Assembly: GCA_019649035.1 (NCBI GenBank)
Contig: BMAT01005807.1
Location: 60,884-98,946, forward strand
Direction: 5' to 3'
Length of the DNA: 38,063 nucleotides
Source: Elysia marginata
Taxonomy: Eukaryota > Mollusca > Gastropoda > Plakobranchidae
Of the stretch, positions 1 through 10,940 are shown piece after piece; the stretch's first letter is position 1; the number at the start of each line of letters is the position of its first letter. The position numbers and the translations under genes are program-made. The notes beneath the pieces were generated by a model. It was not told the origin of the DNA, ran no database searches, and was given only the letters and a program-made list of their open reading frames with translations.

Positions 1-1605
1 GTAATTTTTGTTTGGTGTAGCCCTCTTCCAGAACTTTTTGGTTTGTCTTTTTCGCAGTCTATTGGCTCACAGCACTTGCCTCAAAATCCGCATTTCTTTC
101 GCTTCTATGGAACTGAAACGTATGTTGGGCAAGGGTCAAGATTCACAACCATACAACAGGACAGAGTCGATCTAACATTGGAGGACTCTCTTAGGCACTG
201 AAGAGGATAGCCTTGTATTTGACAGAATTATTTTTTTATGAAATGGTGTATGGCACTGAAAAATCCTGCGTTCATTTCTTTACGACACCGACTATCGGAG
301 GTTATTAATGTCCCCACTTGTTGAAACTGTTCACTCTCTTGTAAAGTTTTTGTCTTGAACTTTTCAGGGCATGTCTATTCTCTTTAAGATTACCCTTGTC
401 TCTGTTTTTGTGCTATGAAGGCTTAATCCCATCGCAATGCTTTCTTTAACAACTGTTTCTAGCAAGGTCTGCAGATCTTTTCGGTCTCTACAATCACGGT
501 AGTACCGTATCATCCACTAACGGGAAATTGTTGATGTTTACGTACCAGGAATTTCTTCAATATGATGCATGATCACTTCGACATAGAGCGATAACAGGTC
601 CAGAGAGAAAACGCATCCTTGTCCCACACCTGTTCTTGTCTGTTAAAGATCGCTCATTTCATTTATACACGCGTATTGCTACTCTTTGCTCCCAACACAA
701 ATGCTTCACAACTCTTAGGTCTTCCCAATCTACATCAAGTTTCTACAGATTGTCCATGATCGTACCATGTTGGAACTTATCAAAGGCTTTGGTGTAGCCA
801 ATAAAACATAAATACAGGTATTTGTTGACCCCCAAGGCTCTTTAAATGACCATTCATGAGATGTGAATTGCATTTACTGTTCCTTTTCTTTCCGCGAACC
901 CAAATAGAGTTTCATTGATCTTAGGTTTTACCTTGCTCCGTGCTCTTTTCATCTGTATTTTTTGCAGTAGTCAGATAAACCATGAGGCTTATGGTTCTGT
1001 GAAGGTCACATTTTACTAATCCATTTTTGGGTAGTGCATTAAAATAGATTGTGACATTCTGTGAGGTATCTACCATGCATTTCTTTTGAAAAGAATGTCA
1101 CTGATTCAATCCCAAAATCGTCTAACACCTCTATAAATTCTGTTGCTACTTTGTCTGGTCCGAAAGCTTTGCCCTTCTTATCTTACCGATAGCCTGTCGA
1201 GTTTCGTCTACCAAAAAGGACGGTCCTTTTAGGGTCTTCTTGATTGTTCTTTCTTCTGCCCTGTCATCATCAAGTAACTCAGCAATACACTCTGCCCACC
1301 TGTTAAGAATTTATCCTTGTCCTAATTATGCTACTGTCTTTTGCCTTCATGCACCCGGGTCTTGAAGAGGCCTTTTTCAACAATATCATTGATGTCTTCT
1401 ATAAATATCATCGAGTTTACAAAAACGGCTTCTCTCTACTTAAGCCCAATATTCATTTAACCATTCTTTCTTAGCAGCGTTACATTTTACATTGATTTCG
1501 TTTTCAATTCGGTCATGCACTGTTTTGTCGTTTTGTTTCGATAGTATGCGTTAATTGCGTTTATCAATTGGCTGGAAAATTTCGTCAGCTATCCTATTCT
1601 TTTTG
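1..1605 (-). pseudogene. Degenerate LINE reverse transcriptase (RT domain, minus strand)
   Basis: Broken minus-strand translation, in several frames with many stops, keeps the ordered blocks of a non-LTR retrotransposon RT. From right to left these are a linker with NAAKKEWLNEYW (about 1450-1480), ILNRWAECIAELLDDDR (about 1260-1310), FIGYTKAFDKFQH (about 765-805), GQGCVFSLDLLSLYVEVIM (about 570-640) and an LVDDTVL block (about 505-525) in the place of the usual YADD motif. A LLYGCES block and a following RILRQVL block lie near 60-170. The order matches the RT palm and thumb of RTE/Jockey-like LINEs; I cannot assign the exact clade. Its 3' end runs off the left edge. The copy is dead. It abuts an oppositely oriented endonuclease segment at about 1606 (see the next entry). 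Confidence 0.8.
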
Positions 1606-2420
1606 GTTATTGGGCTATCTCAGACAGAGTCCTGCTCTGCAGACTATGTGGAGAATCTTTTGATGTCAGCCTGATACAAGTATACGCACCTACCACCGAC
1701 TCTTCGTAAAATGAGATTGATGAATTGTACAATGACTTGGATATGTCTATATCACAATGTAAAGCATAGAATGTAGTAATCACAAACGGTGACTTTAAAT
1801 TTATTGCGAAGGTAGAAAGTGGAGGGAAGGATGGATCAGTTTGGGCAAAAAAATTGACAGGGTCAATAGAATGGGCAACCACGCACGTAATAATCATCGG
1901 CAACACTTTGTTCAAACTGCGTCTACGCAAATTGTGGACTTATAAAAGCCCGAGGGCAGAACTACGAAAAAACCAACAACAAATATTGTGGTCATTAAAT
2001 GAATTAGAAATTCACTCCTGTCAATGAAAACTAGTTAGGGATCATATTGCTACTGTGTCCATACACTTTATCAGCCAAAGTCAGAACTAAGCTCAACAAA
2101 TCTTACACAAGTATACTTAGTTACAAACTAGACTATAAACATTGATACCAGATGAAAGCATTAGGGAACGATTTGCTGTAGAAGTGAAGAACAGATTCTC
2201 TGAGCTAGAATGTACATGTATACATGAAATAAAAGACCGGTGGGCTTTACTTAATGATCCCCTTGTAAATTGTGCCGACGGCATTATTCCAATTGTCAAG
2301 AAAGAAACCGAAAAGAAATGGAAGAGAGACGAAATTTCATTCACGGCTGAAGGAGAAACGTCGACTGTCAAACAAAAATGCCAAAATAAACAAATAATTT
2401 TCTTGGTTGAGGCTCTAAGT
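1606..2420 (+). pseudogene. Degenerate LINE endonuclease segment (plus strand)
   Basis: One plus-strand frame from about 1611 to 1960, with two internal stops, reads as the C-terminal half of an AP-endonuclease-like LINE domain. It shows ISDRVLLCRL, then FDVSLIQVYAPTTDSS, a VVITNGDFK block (the family's GDFN motif with N changed to K) and NTLFKLRLRKLWTYKSP. A further open stretch at 2142-2426 gives IRERFAVEVKNRFSEL and ends near KKWKRDEI, which is the linker that normally precedes the RT. The RT of the same kind of element begins directly to the left, but on the minus strand and at almost the same linker position. The two parts are most simply one element with an inverted 5' segment. It is non-functional. 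Confidence 0.75.
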
Positions 2421-3310
2421 AAGTAAGGCAAAGCAGATGTGTCAAAACTTGTGTGTAGATCTACAAAATTATCCCCAAAAACATTCCTTGTCTCTATCAT
2501 TAAAGAAAGAATTAAAAAATGCTGACATTCTAATAAACCTTATATATGCACTCGTAAGAAAAGTCCTAAAAAGACAGCACTCAATCCAAAATTTTTATAG
2601 GATTATCTGGACGGTGACAAATACTAGTTTGCGGAACAAAGAATCTGATAGCTCACCTATCCAGCAGTGTCATCATTCTGAGAATATAATATGTTATATG
2701 AACGTCAAATAACACTACATGGCGTCGAACGTCTAAAAAAATCAAATTAATCTGGAGTAGTTTTGAAATCAAAGAAAGATCTGTGAGATTGTTATAAGCT
2801 AAAACATATACTGTATGCTGTTTATGTTTTCGTTCTCTTATAACAAACTTACCGCTCTTTTATAATTGAGCGATGAATGGATTTTTAAAAAGCTTACGGT
2901 ATTATTTCCACATGGCAGGGAGTTCAAGACTGACTCTAGAATGTACTAATATTGATCAGGTTATCATTTGACTTTTTACCAGCCTTCAAACTTTCTCACA
3001 ACTCATACTTTTAGGCCTGAGTTGGTACACAACTCTGTCGGACACACGATCTATACATACACCCTCAAGCATATTTCGTTGTGAAATTTAAAACTTTATC
3101 ACCTCATCTGCACATAACTTAGTCTGTAACACGACAAAAACCATCAATAACACAACACTTTACAACCTACAACTTGTACTAAGTGTCGACTCGTTTTCAA
3201 AGCACTGTATATTATTTTTCGACAAAATAGCCTTAAAATGAATTTATATGAAATAGAAAGTAAATGTACAATTTAAGAATTCAGACACCTATTGAAATAC
3301 CCAACGCCGG
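2421..3310. other. No recognisable gene
   Basis: AT-rich sequence. An open frame at 2437-2712 (plus, 91 codons) has no recognisable domain and is biased to Lys, Asn and Ile, as expected by chance. I see no splice-supported exon, RNA gene or clear repeat. Confidence 0.4.
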
Positions 3311-3543
3311 CCATCTTTTGTTTAAACAAATAGTATCTTTGATTTAAATTAATACCATCTTTAATTCAAACAAATACCATCTTTGATTAAAATGCACAAT
3401 CTTTGATGAAAAAAATACCATCTTTTATTCAAACAAATACCATCTTTGACTCAAACAAATACAATCTTTGATTCAAACAAATAGGCCCTACCATCTTTGA
3501 TTCAAATAAATATCATCATTGATTCAAACAAACACCATCTTCT
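3311..3543 (+). repeat. 22-bp minisatellite, about 10.5 copies
   Basis: Tandem array with consensus unit CCATCTTTGATTCAAAC followed by AAATA. Unit starts fall near 3311, 3332, 3354, 3376, 3397, 3418, 3440, 3462, 3490, 3512 and 3534. The copies differ by a few substitutions, and one carries a 7-base insertion (AGGCCCT, about 3483-3489). It is not coding in any consistent frame. Confidence 0.9.
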
Positions 3544-3874
3544 CTTGCACACGATCTGCAAGGCCTTTGCTTCTTCGTCTCAACAGGTACCGTATCGGGT
3601 GTTTGGTTAATCACAGGCTTCTTATCTCCACTTTTGGCAAGTCCGCAGGCCCAAGCACCTGGTGCATCTGCCACCAACAGTCTAGACGAATATAGCAGAC
3701 ATGGCCTTTGCGCAGGGAACGTCTGTCCAGGTAATTGGAACCATTCAGAAAATAAAACAGCCAAGTTAGGCTAACTGCGCCTACAATCAACTGACTAAAC
3801 AGATTAACAGAGCTTGGTGCGGTCGGCTAGCCACTGGTAGAACAAGAGTTCGATAAAACAAGCTTCTTTTACTC

Positions 3875-3960
3875 TCAAAAACACGGCGAGAAGATTTGAA
3901 CTCGCAACATTTTTGCTTTGCAGTTCGGTTAAAGAACAGAGCACGAGAGAAATTAGCAAC
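3875..3960 (-). repeat. Possible decayed tRNA-derived SINE head
   Basis: On the minus strand GCGAGTTCAAATC resembles a pol III B box (GGTTCGANTCC). It is preceded at the usual spacing by TTTAACCGAACTGC, a weak A-box-like element. The region differs from the better SINE copies in this window, so it may be another family or chance. Confidence 0.3.
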
Positions 3961-4023
3961 AGAAAAAGGCGTCTGAATAGAAAGTGAGAAAAGAAAACAG
4001 ATTATGTGTTTGAGGGAGATGCA

Positions 4024-4116
4024 CGAAGTGAGTAAGAGAGTGAGTGAGAGAGAGGGAAAGAGAGAGAGAGGGAGAGAGAGATAGAGAGATAGATAGATAG
4101 ATAGATAGATAGAGAA

Positions 4117-4160
<44 letters not shown>
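4024..4160 (+). repeat. (GA)n/(GATA)n microsatellite
   Basis: Compound purine-rich tract. Imperfect GAGAGG and GTGA units lead into six GATA units (about 4088-4112) and then a nearly pure (GA)n run. Long Ser-Leu open frames on the opposite strand are translation artefacts of the repeat. Confidence 0.95.
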
Positions 4161-4166
<6 letters not shown>

Positions 4167-5180
4167 TATTATGTTGTGCGTGAGCAAATGAACTGAACTT
4201 GGAATATTAAGAGCTTACTGTTGGCTGACTGGCCCGGCTAGCCACTGTGAGTTAGATTGATAAGCTTCTTGCAATTTATATAAAAAACAGTAAACAATGC
4301 AGCACTATAACTATAAGTGGAAATGGTGAATAAGGCTACATGTACTCGTATATAGATAGACACGAAAGAAACAAGAGTTAAAAAAAGAAATCTGGATAGC
4401 GAGTGAGAGAACCTTAAAGCCTTATTTGTTTGAGAATGATTCAGAGGAATAATGAAGAGGAGGAGGGTGAAACTGGGAGCGAAAGAGGAAGTGCATGTTT
4501 TGGTTGCTATAATTTGTCAGAACAAGTCTACTTGGCAGTATTAAGCCTTTTATGCACACGGGATATACGTCCTTTAAGAGAAGGGAGAATGAAAGAAAAA
4601 GGAAATGTGAGCCATAAAAAGAAAATGTAGACATAGAGACAGACTGACAGAGGAAGAACTATATAACTTAAATAGGTGATAAAGTAAAGGTAAAGATATA
4701 CTTGCTACTTTTTACATTTTTGTTGAGAAAAATCACAATCTTTAATGTCATCTAGGCCTAAATCTGAAAGTAAGAGTTTCATAAAACATGTTGCTTGTTA
4801 GGTTTTATGAAGAATTCAACATCTTAAGTTTAATCAATAGATCTAGATTATATGTTGATTATTTCTCACGTGAGAAAAAAAATTATGTATTCACAAATTT
4901 CAAAATTAGGGTTGTGTTTGCGAGACTACATACAATTTCTTCCAAACTATTTTCATAGTATGCTTAATAAACAGGCACCACATTACGCCACTCAGCGTCT
5001 TTAGCACGGCTTGTTCAATTTAACATAGGATTCCATTAAAAGAAAGCCTTCCTTCCTATTAAAATAACACTCCCTAATTTTGTTTTTAACGAAACATATC
5101 CGCCTATCATAATTTCTTTATTCCGGGTTCATTTACCTAATCTACTGCACTGCCTGCTGATTTCAAAAGTATACATTCGT
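4161..5180. other. No recognisable gene
   Basis: AT-rich intergenic sequence. The only notable piece is a CGGCTAGCCACTG block at about 4233-4245, which also occurs at about 3824-3836 on the other side of the GA tract. Two overlapping opposite-strand frames at 4422-4634 have no domain signal. Confidence 0.4.
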
Positions 5181-5198
5181 AAACTCTCTCTCCCTCCT

Positions 5199-5234
<36 letters not shown>

Positions 5235-5258
5235 CCTCCCTCCTTCTCCCTCTCTCCA
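5181..5258 (+). repeat. (CT)n microsatellite
   Basis: Pyrimidine-rich tract of CT with interspersed CCCT and TATC units; the reverse complement of the (GA)n tracts elsewhere in the window. Confidence 0.95.
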
Positions 5259-6042
5259 TTAACAGAATAACAATGATAAAATGAAATTAAAAAAAAAAAG
5301 AAAACCAACTTTAGTTCAAAATCGATGAGTTGTGATGTTTTCAATTAGAAACAAGGGTTCGAAATTTTTTGCCATCACATCAGAAAATTGATCTTTTAAG
5401 AAAAGGTGAATATTTTTTATGCTTAACTCTCGACCGGGCGAAAAAAAGACAAACATAAAAAAGCAATGCAGTAGCTACATTATTTGATCACTCAATAAAC
5501 TATTATTTCATAGCTAATAAATATAAAAACGATAGGGTTTTCTCTATATGATCAAGCTTGTTGCATTGAAAGTCTGAAACTGATGAAAAAACCCTCCTAA
5601 AAAAGGTAATTATTCTTCTAAGAATCAACTAGGGAAGTTTTCGTCTCTTAATCTCATGTTGTATATAAAAAAGAGAAGGTATAGTAATGATAGCGCACTA
5701 CCTGTAAACAATTTTTAGCGGCACTATTCTAGTTTCGATCATTTCAGTTTAAAAGTGCAACAAATAACACATTAGGATCTTTTACTTAAACTAGATCAGG
5801 GCAAAGGTTTCTTTTATTTATAATATTAGCGTTCGAATTACTAAATAAATGCACCCTTCTGCACGAATTATTTACAACAGCGAACTACTCACCTGTACTA
5901 AACATTTATGCTCGCTATCTGTCTAACGCAGAGCTACCGTCCACGGCCGCCGCTTTATTCCAACTGTTTCGATGTACGTGGGTAGCATCAAAATGAGTGA
6001 CGGGAGAGAGGACTGCGAATTTGCGCGTAGGTAGTAGGCCTA
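5259..6042. other. No recognisable gene
   Basis: AT-rich up to about 5900, then a short GC-richer piece (5920-6020) just before a GA tract. A brief ATG frame there stops after 13 codons. No exon could be supported. Confidence 0.4.
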
Positions 6043-6056
6043 TCTGAGAGAGAGAG

Positions 6057-6131
<75 letters not shown>
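6043..6131 (+). repeat. (GA)n microsatellite with GATA interruptions
   Basis: Nearly pure GA repeat interrupted by three GATA units at regular spacing (AGAGAGAGATAGAGAGAGAT pattern). Confidence 0.95.
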
Positions 6132-6133
<2 letters not shown>

Positions 6134-6720
6134 GCGAGCACGAGGTTTGTATAAAAGTCGGCTTGACACTAACGTCTTGTTTTTTAATTGTTCTGGTTTT
6201 AGAGGTTAATCATTGCGTTTTGTTTAAGCATCATACATTACAAAAAAAAAAAATCATGAACGGTAAAAAAACACCACGCCTGGTGAAAAATCGTAATCCT
6301 TGATTCGCAACTGAAGGAGATACGGAAGAGGCTGGGCTCTCTCAAGAGGTTGGATGTCTGAATGACGCGGATGATACAACTTACCTCAAGTGTTTTTTTT
6401 TTTTCATTCTTATGCCCACTGGATACGTTCGTGGCTAACTCTCAGAGTGGTGACGGAGAACATATTCGTTGAGATTGTTCCCATTGTACTTATAAGTATA
6501 TAGATTAGACATGCAGTAGCGTCATATTAACCCATTGTGGCTACATGTGGGCGTAAATAGGGTCACCATAAACAATATTCTTTGTTTTTTTAAAAGCCCC
6601 ACAAGCATTATTGTTAGTCCTATTTGAATATAAAACATCTTAATCTATAAGGGTAACATTTACAACAGTGCTATCTTCACCTGAGCGCCCCCACATTCAT
6701 TTTTTATATATACTATATTG
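6132..6720. other. No recognisable gene
   Basis: Intergenic AT-rich DNA with poly(A) and poly(T) runs. No exon, RNA or repeat structure was recognised before the SINE that starts at 6721. Confidence 0.4.
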
Positions 6721-7013
6721 ATCCCTTTTGGGAAATTTGGCTTCGTTACTCCACAGAGCAGCGCCACTAATGCCCCAGCAGACCGGTACAGTTGAAAACC
6801 ACTTATTAACCCACATGCAGGGTGTTGCAGGCGCATATCACAAATTCAAGCATTGCCTGTAGCTGGGCACCCATTTTAAAGGTAGGAGGATTGGGGAAAG
6901 TTAAGGTAAATTTCTTTCCCTAAACAATGCAATGTGACATGGCCGGGAATCGAACTCGCCACCACCTGATCACGAGTCCGACGCGCTAACCACTCTGCCA
7001 TGCTGTCCCCGTG
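6721..7013 (-). repeat. tRNA-derived SINE, full-length copy A
   Basis: On the minus strand the element starts with a tRNA-like head. The A box TGGTTAGCGCG lies within 6982-7000, and the B box GTTCGATTCCC at 6945-6955 is a perfect match to the pol III consensus. A unique body follows that includes CCCAGCTACAGGCAATGC, and the copy ends at ATTTCCCAAAAGGGAT. The same body and end occur at 29968-30245, and a closely related head occurs at 11927-12009, which establishes this as a dispersed family. At about 293 bp it looks full length. Confidence 0.85.
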
Positions 7014-8288
7014 TTAGCCCCCAGCTAAAGTATAAAGTCTTTTTTTTAACTGATAAACAAAACTAACTAAAAAAACAAATCGTAATTGAAATAGGAATTC
7101 CTAAAGCAGTGCCTTATATCAGCAGTCTTCTTTTTACAGCAAATTAATGACCTTTCGCCATGATATCAACAAATGAAAGAAGCTGAACTGGCTCATGACA
7201 ACCAAAAGACTTTCATAATTTTAAAATAAACATATTATTCAAAATCAGACAATATTAAAAAAACCACACAAACCATTATATCTAAAAGCCAGCTTACTTA
7301 CAAATGTAAATACAAAAGTCACAATGCACTTGCAAAAGTTTGATTTCACCAAAGATTAATCCCATTCTGCAGAATGGTTCTTTTTCATAAGCATGTTTCG
7401 CTGGAAAATTCCTTATGACGGAGATATTGAGCAAATAGTGTTTTATATCAAATATTTGAGAACCAATAGTCCCCTGACCAGTCCAAGTAAGTCGGATGTC
7501 TCAAATTTCAAGAGTTTTTACAACAACAAAAAATAATTGTCTTATTCTCTTTATTTTATGTAATTAAAAAGTTCTAATGCCTTTTCAAAAATGTGATAGT
7601 TTCTTGCAAATTTTAACGTTTAGAATCTCAGAAAAATTTGGACTGATTTTTTACACAATTTTTTTTAAAGTTCCGATTTATAAATATTAGTTCCCATTGG
7701 TACAAGTAACAAGTAAACTATACATACAGGATTGAAACGAACAGTCCCGTACATCTTGCAAAATAATAAAACATGAAAGAAAAAAAAAAGCAACAAGGCT
7801 GTAAAGGAGACATAAAGTAAAATTTAAACCACAACTTAAAGGAAATGTTACAGAAGGTGAGTGAGAGAGGAAAAGACATCTCGAAAAAAGGGACAGGCTG
7901 ACAAAGTCTGTGCGTGAGAAGATTAGCGGCAGACAAGAAAAAATAGACAAAAGAGAAACAGGCGAATTTAGTACACCAAAGAAGTGCAGATGTGGACTTA
8001 GATCTAGATCTTTAAAACACGCAAATAGAAAAAAATAAAGCTTTCAAGGGCACTGTTGGGGGGAGGGGTTAGCATGAAATACATATCCAAATGAGGGAAA
8101 GCAAAAGGTGGCTATACAGAACAGAATAACAAAGGGAGAAGAAAAAGAGACGAAATGTGGACGGAAAAGGAACAAAAAGAGAGGTACAAGAAGATTTGAT
8201 GCAAAGAAGTGGAGGTAATATGGGAAGAAAGAGTCTGCTAAACAGATGATGTAGAAATGGATGGATATATTCTATTTTACAACTTTAA

Positions 8289-8290
<2 letters not shown>
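7014..8290. other. No recognisable gene
   Basis: AT-rich sequence. A purine-rich stretch (7740-8250) yields Ser/Leu/Phe-rich frames on the minus strand without any domain. One TAGATCTAGATCT block lies at about 7997-8010 (see the 16255-16670 entry). Confidence 0.4.
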
Positions 8291-8359
<69 letters not shown>

Positions 8360-8440
8360 CAGACAGAGAGACAGAGAGGAGAAGAGAGAGAGAGAGCGGG
8401 ACACGAAAGAAAAGAGACAGAGACATATAGACAGACAGAC
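8291..8440 (+). repeat. (GA)n microsatellite with GACA units
   Basis: Pure GA run of about 50 bp, then imperfect GA with AAAC and GACA interruptions ending in several GACA units. A frame through it encodes an Arg/Glu repeat, which is a repeat artefact. Confidence 0.9.
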
Positions 8441-9490
8441 AGAGTCAATGACGAAATGTCAAAAAGTTGGCGGCAAATAGCTAGCTTGGTAGAACGAGAG
8501 ATGAGAGGGGGGAAAGCTGAACAAGTAGTTAAAGAAAATCTTAGTGTCAGTTTATTTTAAAACATACAATGCGGTTTGGGTGCCTGCCTGTGTGTATGGG
8601 TGGGGTAAGGAGGTTAGTAAGTTTACGTGTACCAGGTATTCTAATTTTATAACCATCATCGTTTGACGCAAAACAAGAATATAGGGGTGGAAAACGCACC
8701 TCCTATTTCAAACAATACTAACTAAAAATGCAATAGCAAATGTACTTTTGAAAACTTCTAAAACTTTTTGTGAAGGCAGACTATTGTTTGTTTATTTTCT
8801 TCACAATACTGTATTTTATTTAAGGAATTCAGATACACAACTTTGGTATTAGAGAAAACCTACAAAATACATGCGACGTAAAGAAGAAGAAAAAATAAAA
8901 TGACAACAACAAATCACACTAGTATAAAGTTTGGTGGGTAAAATCATTAAAAATAAAAGTTATAGTTATAGGGGAAAAGAGATAAGACAGACTAGAATTT
9001 ATAAAGTGTGCACTCTTGTCAAAGTTAAAATTCGTTCTCTCTTTCCCTCTCTCTTTCTCTCTCCCCTCTCTTTCTATCCCTATTTCTTTCATTCTCTCTC
9101 TTTCTCGCTCTCTTTTTCCATCACTTTATTTAATTCATGCATTATTATATAAGCATCATTTCCAGCAAACACTGGGTGAAATGATGAGGCCAAGGACAGG
9201 TCGTATACATAACATGTACACAAGACAATGACACCGAACACCCGTTAGAAAAGAGACAACGATATATAATAGACGCACGGTAACTGAGAGAAACACTGTC
9301 GACGAATCTCAAACGGAAATGCAATACTTTTTAAAATTAAATGTGCCAAAATATTAATTCTTTATTGATGTAGTCAACTTCAAACTTGACTGAGCGGTAA
9401 TCACATTGATTCGTCTTGAAAATTCATCTGGTGTAGTATCTAGGAGTTTGGTGCAATTTAGACTTATTTTTAGAGGATGTTTAAATTTCT
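8441..9490. other. No recognisable gene; CT-rich tract inside
   Basis: Contains an imperfect (CT)n/(TTTC)n tract at about 9033-9120 and otherwise AT-rich sequence. The lower end borders the probable 3' UTR of the minus-strand gene whose last exon is at 9802-9871. Confidence 0.4.
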
Positions 9491-9507
9491 TTCAACCAAA
9501 CATTACA

Positions 9508-9513
9508 TTTATT
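9508..9513 (-). terminator. Poly(A) signal AATAAA for the 9802-9871 exon
   Basis: AATAAA on the minus strand (TTTATT on plus), 289 bases downstream of the stop codon at 9802-9804. It is the first canonical signal found downstream of that stop, which fits a short 3' UTR. Confidence 0.45.
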
Positions 9514-9801
9514 TTGTACAAACTTTCTACAATAACTTTAAAAAAAACTTGAAACAGATTTCAAAGTAATTACAGCAACAACAGCAGCTACACATTTTCA
9601 AGTCAAGAAAATGTATATGATCGCCTCTGACCTCTCTCTCTTCAGAGTGCAAAGCTAAACATGCATAATCCCAGAGACATGTTAAAGTAAACGTTGCGTA
9701 CCCTTTGTACATATTACCTTTTTGACATTCTGGAACTCTGTTTATGTTAGGAGGGAATGGGACTCTCTTTTGGATAAACACGCTGGCTGAGGTAGAATAA
9801 T

Positions 9802-9871
9802 TTATCTTTGACCGTTTTCCTGAGTATCAGATGCAGCTTGCAGTGCTTTCTCACGCTGTATTACAATGTCT
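9802..9871 (-). CDS. Probable last coding exon of an unidentified minus-strand gene
   Basis: Minus-strand reading finds a good splice acceptor (TTTTCCTTCAG, AG at 9873-9872). One base completes a codon, and 22 codons then read DIVIQREKALQAASDTQENG plus QR and a TAA stop (9804-9802). The hydrophilic, Gln/Glu/Ala-rich helix-like end is typical of a real C-terminus rather than of the surrounding AT-rich DNA. A poly(A) signal follows at 9513-9508. I found no upstream exon in the window, so the product is unknown. The intron upstream may be long and repeat-filled, since the region to the right is mostly mobile-element debris. It could still be a chance open frame. Confidence 0.45.
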
Positions 9872-10919
9872 CTGAAGGAAAATATCCTGGTTGTATGTTA
9901 AGCAAAAAAAAAACTGAAAACAAATTTAAAAGTTGAGAAGTATTTAAATTACAATGGCGATTATAGATAACACAACTAAACATGACACAGGTTTGATATC
10001 GTACAAAATGTAATACAAATGTAATATTTATAAAAATCACTTTATTAAATAATTATGTTTAAATTTTTATAGACCTTCCATTTTCTAGCTCTCCCTAGAT
10101 CTATGTTCTAATGTTCTTTACATAATGTTCAAAGTTTCTTCAACTTCTATTTACATCGTCTGATAATAATTCTTTTTGTTTTATTCTGATTTTTGCTTAA
10201 GCGATTTGTGTACCTCTAATCGCACAGATTCAACGGTTTTTTTTTTCAAAACACGATGTCTTAGTTGTTATGTCTCTATTAGTATTACTGATGCACTACA
10301 CGTATGATGCCTCCACCACCTCTTCTCTATGCTTATCAATACCCTCCAAGCTGGACATCTCTTCATTAAAATTTTTTAGTGAAGCCACATTATAATAGTA
10401 TTAATACCCTAAATTTTTAGCACAATTATGTGCTTCTATTTGTTAAACTCAACCTAACAGTTTTGACTGCTGCATGAACTTTCAAGGCTAATTAACCACG
10501 AATAACATAATGTCTAAATATTCAATTAGCGTGATCATTTGATTTACTCTCTTCCGCCTATTAAGTTGTTGGTGTTTTACATGATATAGTTTAATTGTAA
10601 TATAAACCATTTATTTTCTTCTTTAATCAAAATGCATTCGCCTACGCACACATTTTAAGCCAATCATCTAGCGTGATAATGGCGATGTCTGAAGCCTGTC
10701 AAGTAAGTTTGTTGCACAGAAGATCGGTGTTGTTACTTTGTTTCCTTTTTTACATTTTGCAAAATAATGTTGGTTTAATTAACTTTTGGTGATGGATTTT
10801 AGAGCACTTTCCTTCCGCGGTAGCGTTATCCCGTGTAACGTTCAATGTCAATTAAGCCTATCTAATATACCATAAATTTTATATTTATTCTTATTTAGCA
10901 CTTTACCATCACAAAGTTG
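9872..10919. other. No recognisable gene
   Basis: AT-rich; likely intron of the minus-strand gene ending at 9802, if that call is right. A plus-strand ATG at 10679 is followed after 24 bases by a strong donor (CAAGTAAGT, about 10700-10708), but there is no matching acceptor or coding exon downstream. Confidence 0.35.
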
Positions 10920-10940
10920 TTATTATTATTATTATTATTA
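10920..10940 (+). repeat. (ATT)n microsatellite, short
   Basis: Seven TAT/ATT units in a row, followed by a degenerate TGATTATCAT tail. Confidence 0.9.

Noticed and set aside
3516..3764. 82-codon minus-strand open frame with a CRSCARE motif
   Set aside because: It begins beside the minisatellite and has no recognisable domain or matching splice sites. The two-cysteine motif alone is too weak to call a zinc finger or a transposase tail.
4002..4187. Ser-Leu repeat protein on the minus strand
   Set aside because: Translation of the (GA)n microsatellite. The same applies to frames at 5129-5344, 5915-6169, 8261-8560 and 37196-37417.
6941..7013. A functional tRNA gene
   Set aside because: The pol III boxes are good, but the sequence continues into a shared SINE body, and the same unit occurs elsewhere in the window.
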